Positions 63,780 through 64,000 of a stretch of DNA of 64,000 nt are shown piece after piece. The notes below the pieces were generated by a model that did no database searches, was not told the origin of the DNA, and worked only from the letters and a program-made list of their open reading frames with translations. The stretch is from Rheinheimera hassiensis (GTDB lineage Bacteria > Pseudomonadota > Gammaproteobacteria > Enterobacterales > Alteromonadaceae): assembly GCF_022436675.1 (NCBI RefSeq), contig NZ_JAKUJZ010000002.1, forward strand, positions 250,655 through 314,654, given 5' to 3'. The first letter of the stretch is position 1, and the number at the start of each line of letters is the position of its first letter. The position numbers and the translations under genes are program-made.

Positions 63780-64000
63780 GCCAGCAACCGCTTGCTATAA
63801 CGCGCTTTGCGCTGACACGGCCGGTTACCATTTGCATGATATTTTTGTCGATGCTGGTATTTGGTATTCTTGCCAGCCGTATGCTGCCACTGGAAAAATT
63901 CCCCGGTATTGATATTCCACAAATTTTTATCAATGTGCCGTACAACAACGCCACGCCGACTGAAATAGAGCGCCTGATTACCCGGCCGCTGGAAGAAGCG
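63776..64000 (+). CDS. RND permease 2, partial at window end
   Basis: The first 75 codons are present (start MSQQPLAITRFALTRPVTIC, then TM1 and FPGIDIPQIFINVPYNNATPTEIERL), typical of an RND N-terminus. The gene runs beyond 64000. Its ATG overlaps the stop of permease 1 by 4 bp. Confidence 0.88.
   Translation, partial: MSQQPLAITRFALTRPVTICMIFLSMLVFGILASRMLPLEKFPGIDIPQIFINVPYNNATPTEIERLITRPLEEA

Noticed and set aside
1-64000. tRNA, rRNA, CRISPR arrays, prophage or insertion sequences
   Set aside because: I saw no cloverleaf, direct-repeat array, integrase or transposase; only the two-copy repeat and small hairpins.

Overview
The window is a gene-dense bacterial chromosome segment with about 55 protein genes, roughly 50% GC, no rRNA, tRNA, insertion sequence, prophage or CRISPR. 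Gene content (LTA4-hydrolase-type M1 aminopeptidase, DUF5610, DUF3429, exported tricorn-type protease, PEP-CTERM protein, many efflux and redox genes) and codon style suggest an aquatic gammaproteobacterium of the Alteromonadales/Rheinheimera-Arsukibacterium type. That placement is inference; no marker gene was compared.

Layout. 1-11.5 kb: a TonB receptor, then regulator/target pairs: CGNR regulator and Asp-nucleophile hydrolase (divergent), an Fsr-like exporter, a membrane XRE regulator, LysR/VOC opposite an azoreductase-deaminase pair, and LysR opposite an NAD-binding epimerase. 11.5-17.5 kb: a DCC thiol-oxidoreductase/DUF3429 cluster, the cueR-copA copper operon behind a textbook MerR-type promoter, and an SbtA-type bicarbonate transporter divergent from a CbbR-like LysR. 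17.5-24.5 kb: exported peptidases (M1, M28), SIMPL, DUF2254, DUF4199 and CBS proteins. 24.6-31.7 kb: a desaturase/flavin-ferredoxin reductase operon with FabR/DesT-like palindromes, AraC plus a serine hydrolase, and SoxR with a divergent VOC/FMN-reductase/flavodoxin set. 31.8-37.1 kb: a DksA-like zinc finger protein, a tricorn-type protease, a TerB-like protein and a PEP-CTERM protein. 37.3-46.3 kb: an AcrAB-type RND operon, an Nramp-like transporter without the metal motifs, a truncated GlgC-like enzyme, a CorC-type protein and DUF5610. 46.4-54.6 kb: an MFS exporter, an Rsu-type pseudouridine synthase, a structured non-coding interval, an ECF sigma/membrane protein/DUF4097 operon, and exported esterases with a YafK-type L,D-transpeptidase-fold protein. 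54.6-64 kb: an NPP-type phosphodiesterase, a DUF4397 lipoprotein, FadL and an RND operon with two permeases, the second cut by the window end.

No phage-defence or biosynthetic island is visible. The most interesting signals are regulatory and small-scale: matched twin operators at the CGNR regulator, a 39-codon membrane ORF coupled to the second RND operon, a dispersed ~110-bp repeat whose terminal inverted repeats covary, FabR/DesT-like palindromes at a desaturase operon without a local TetR gene, and a stretch with terminators, iterons and an ECF-like promoter ahead of the sigma factor operon.
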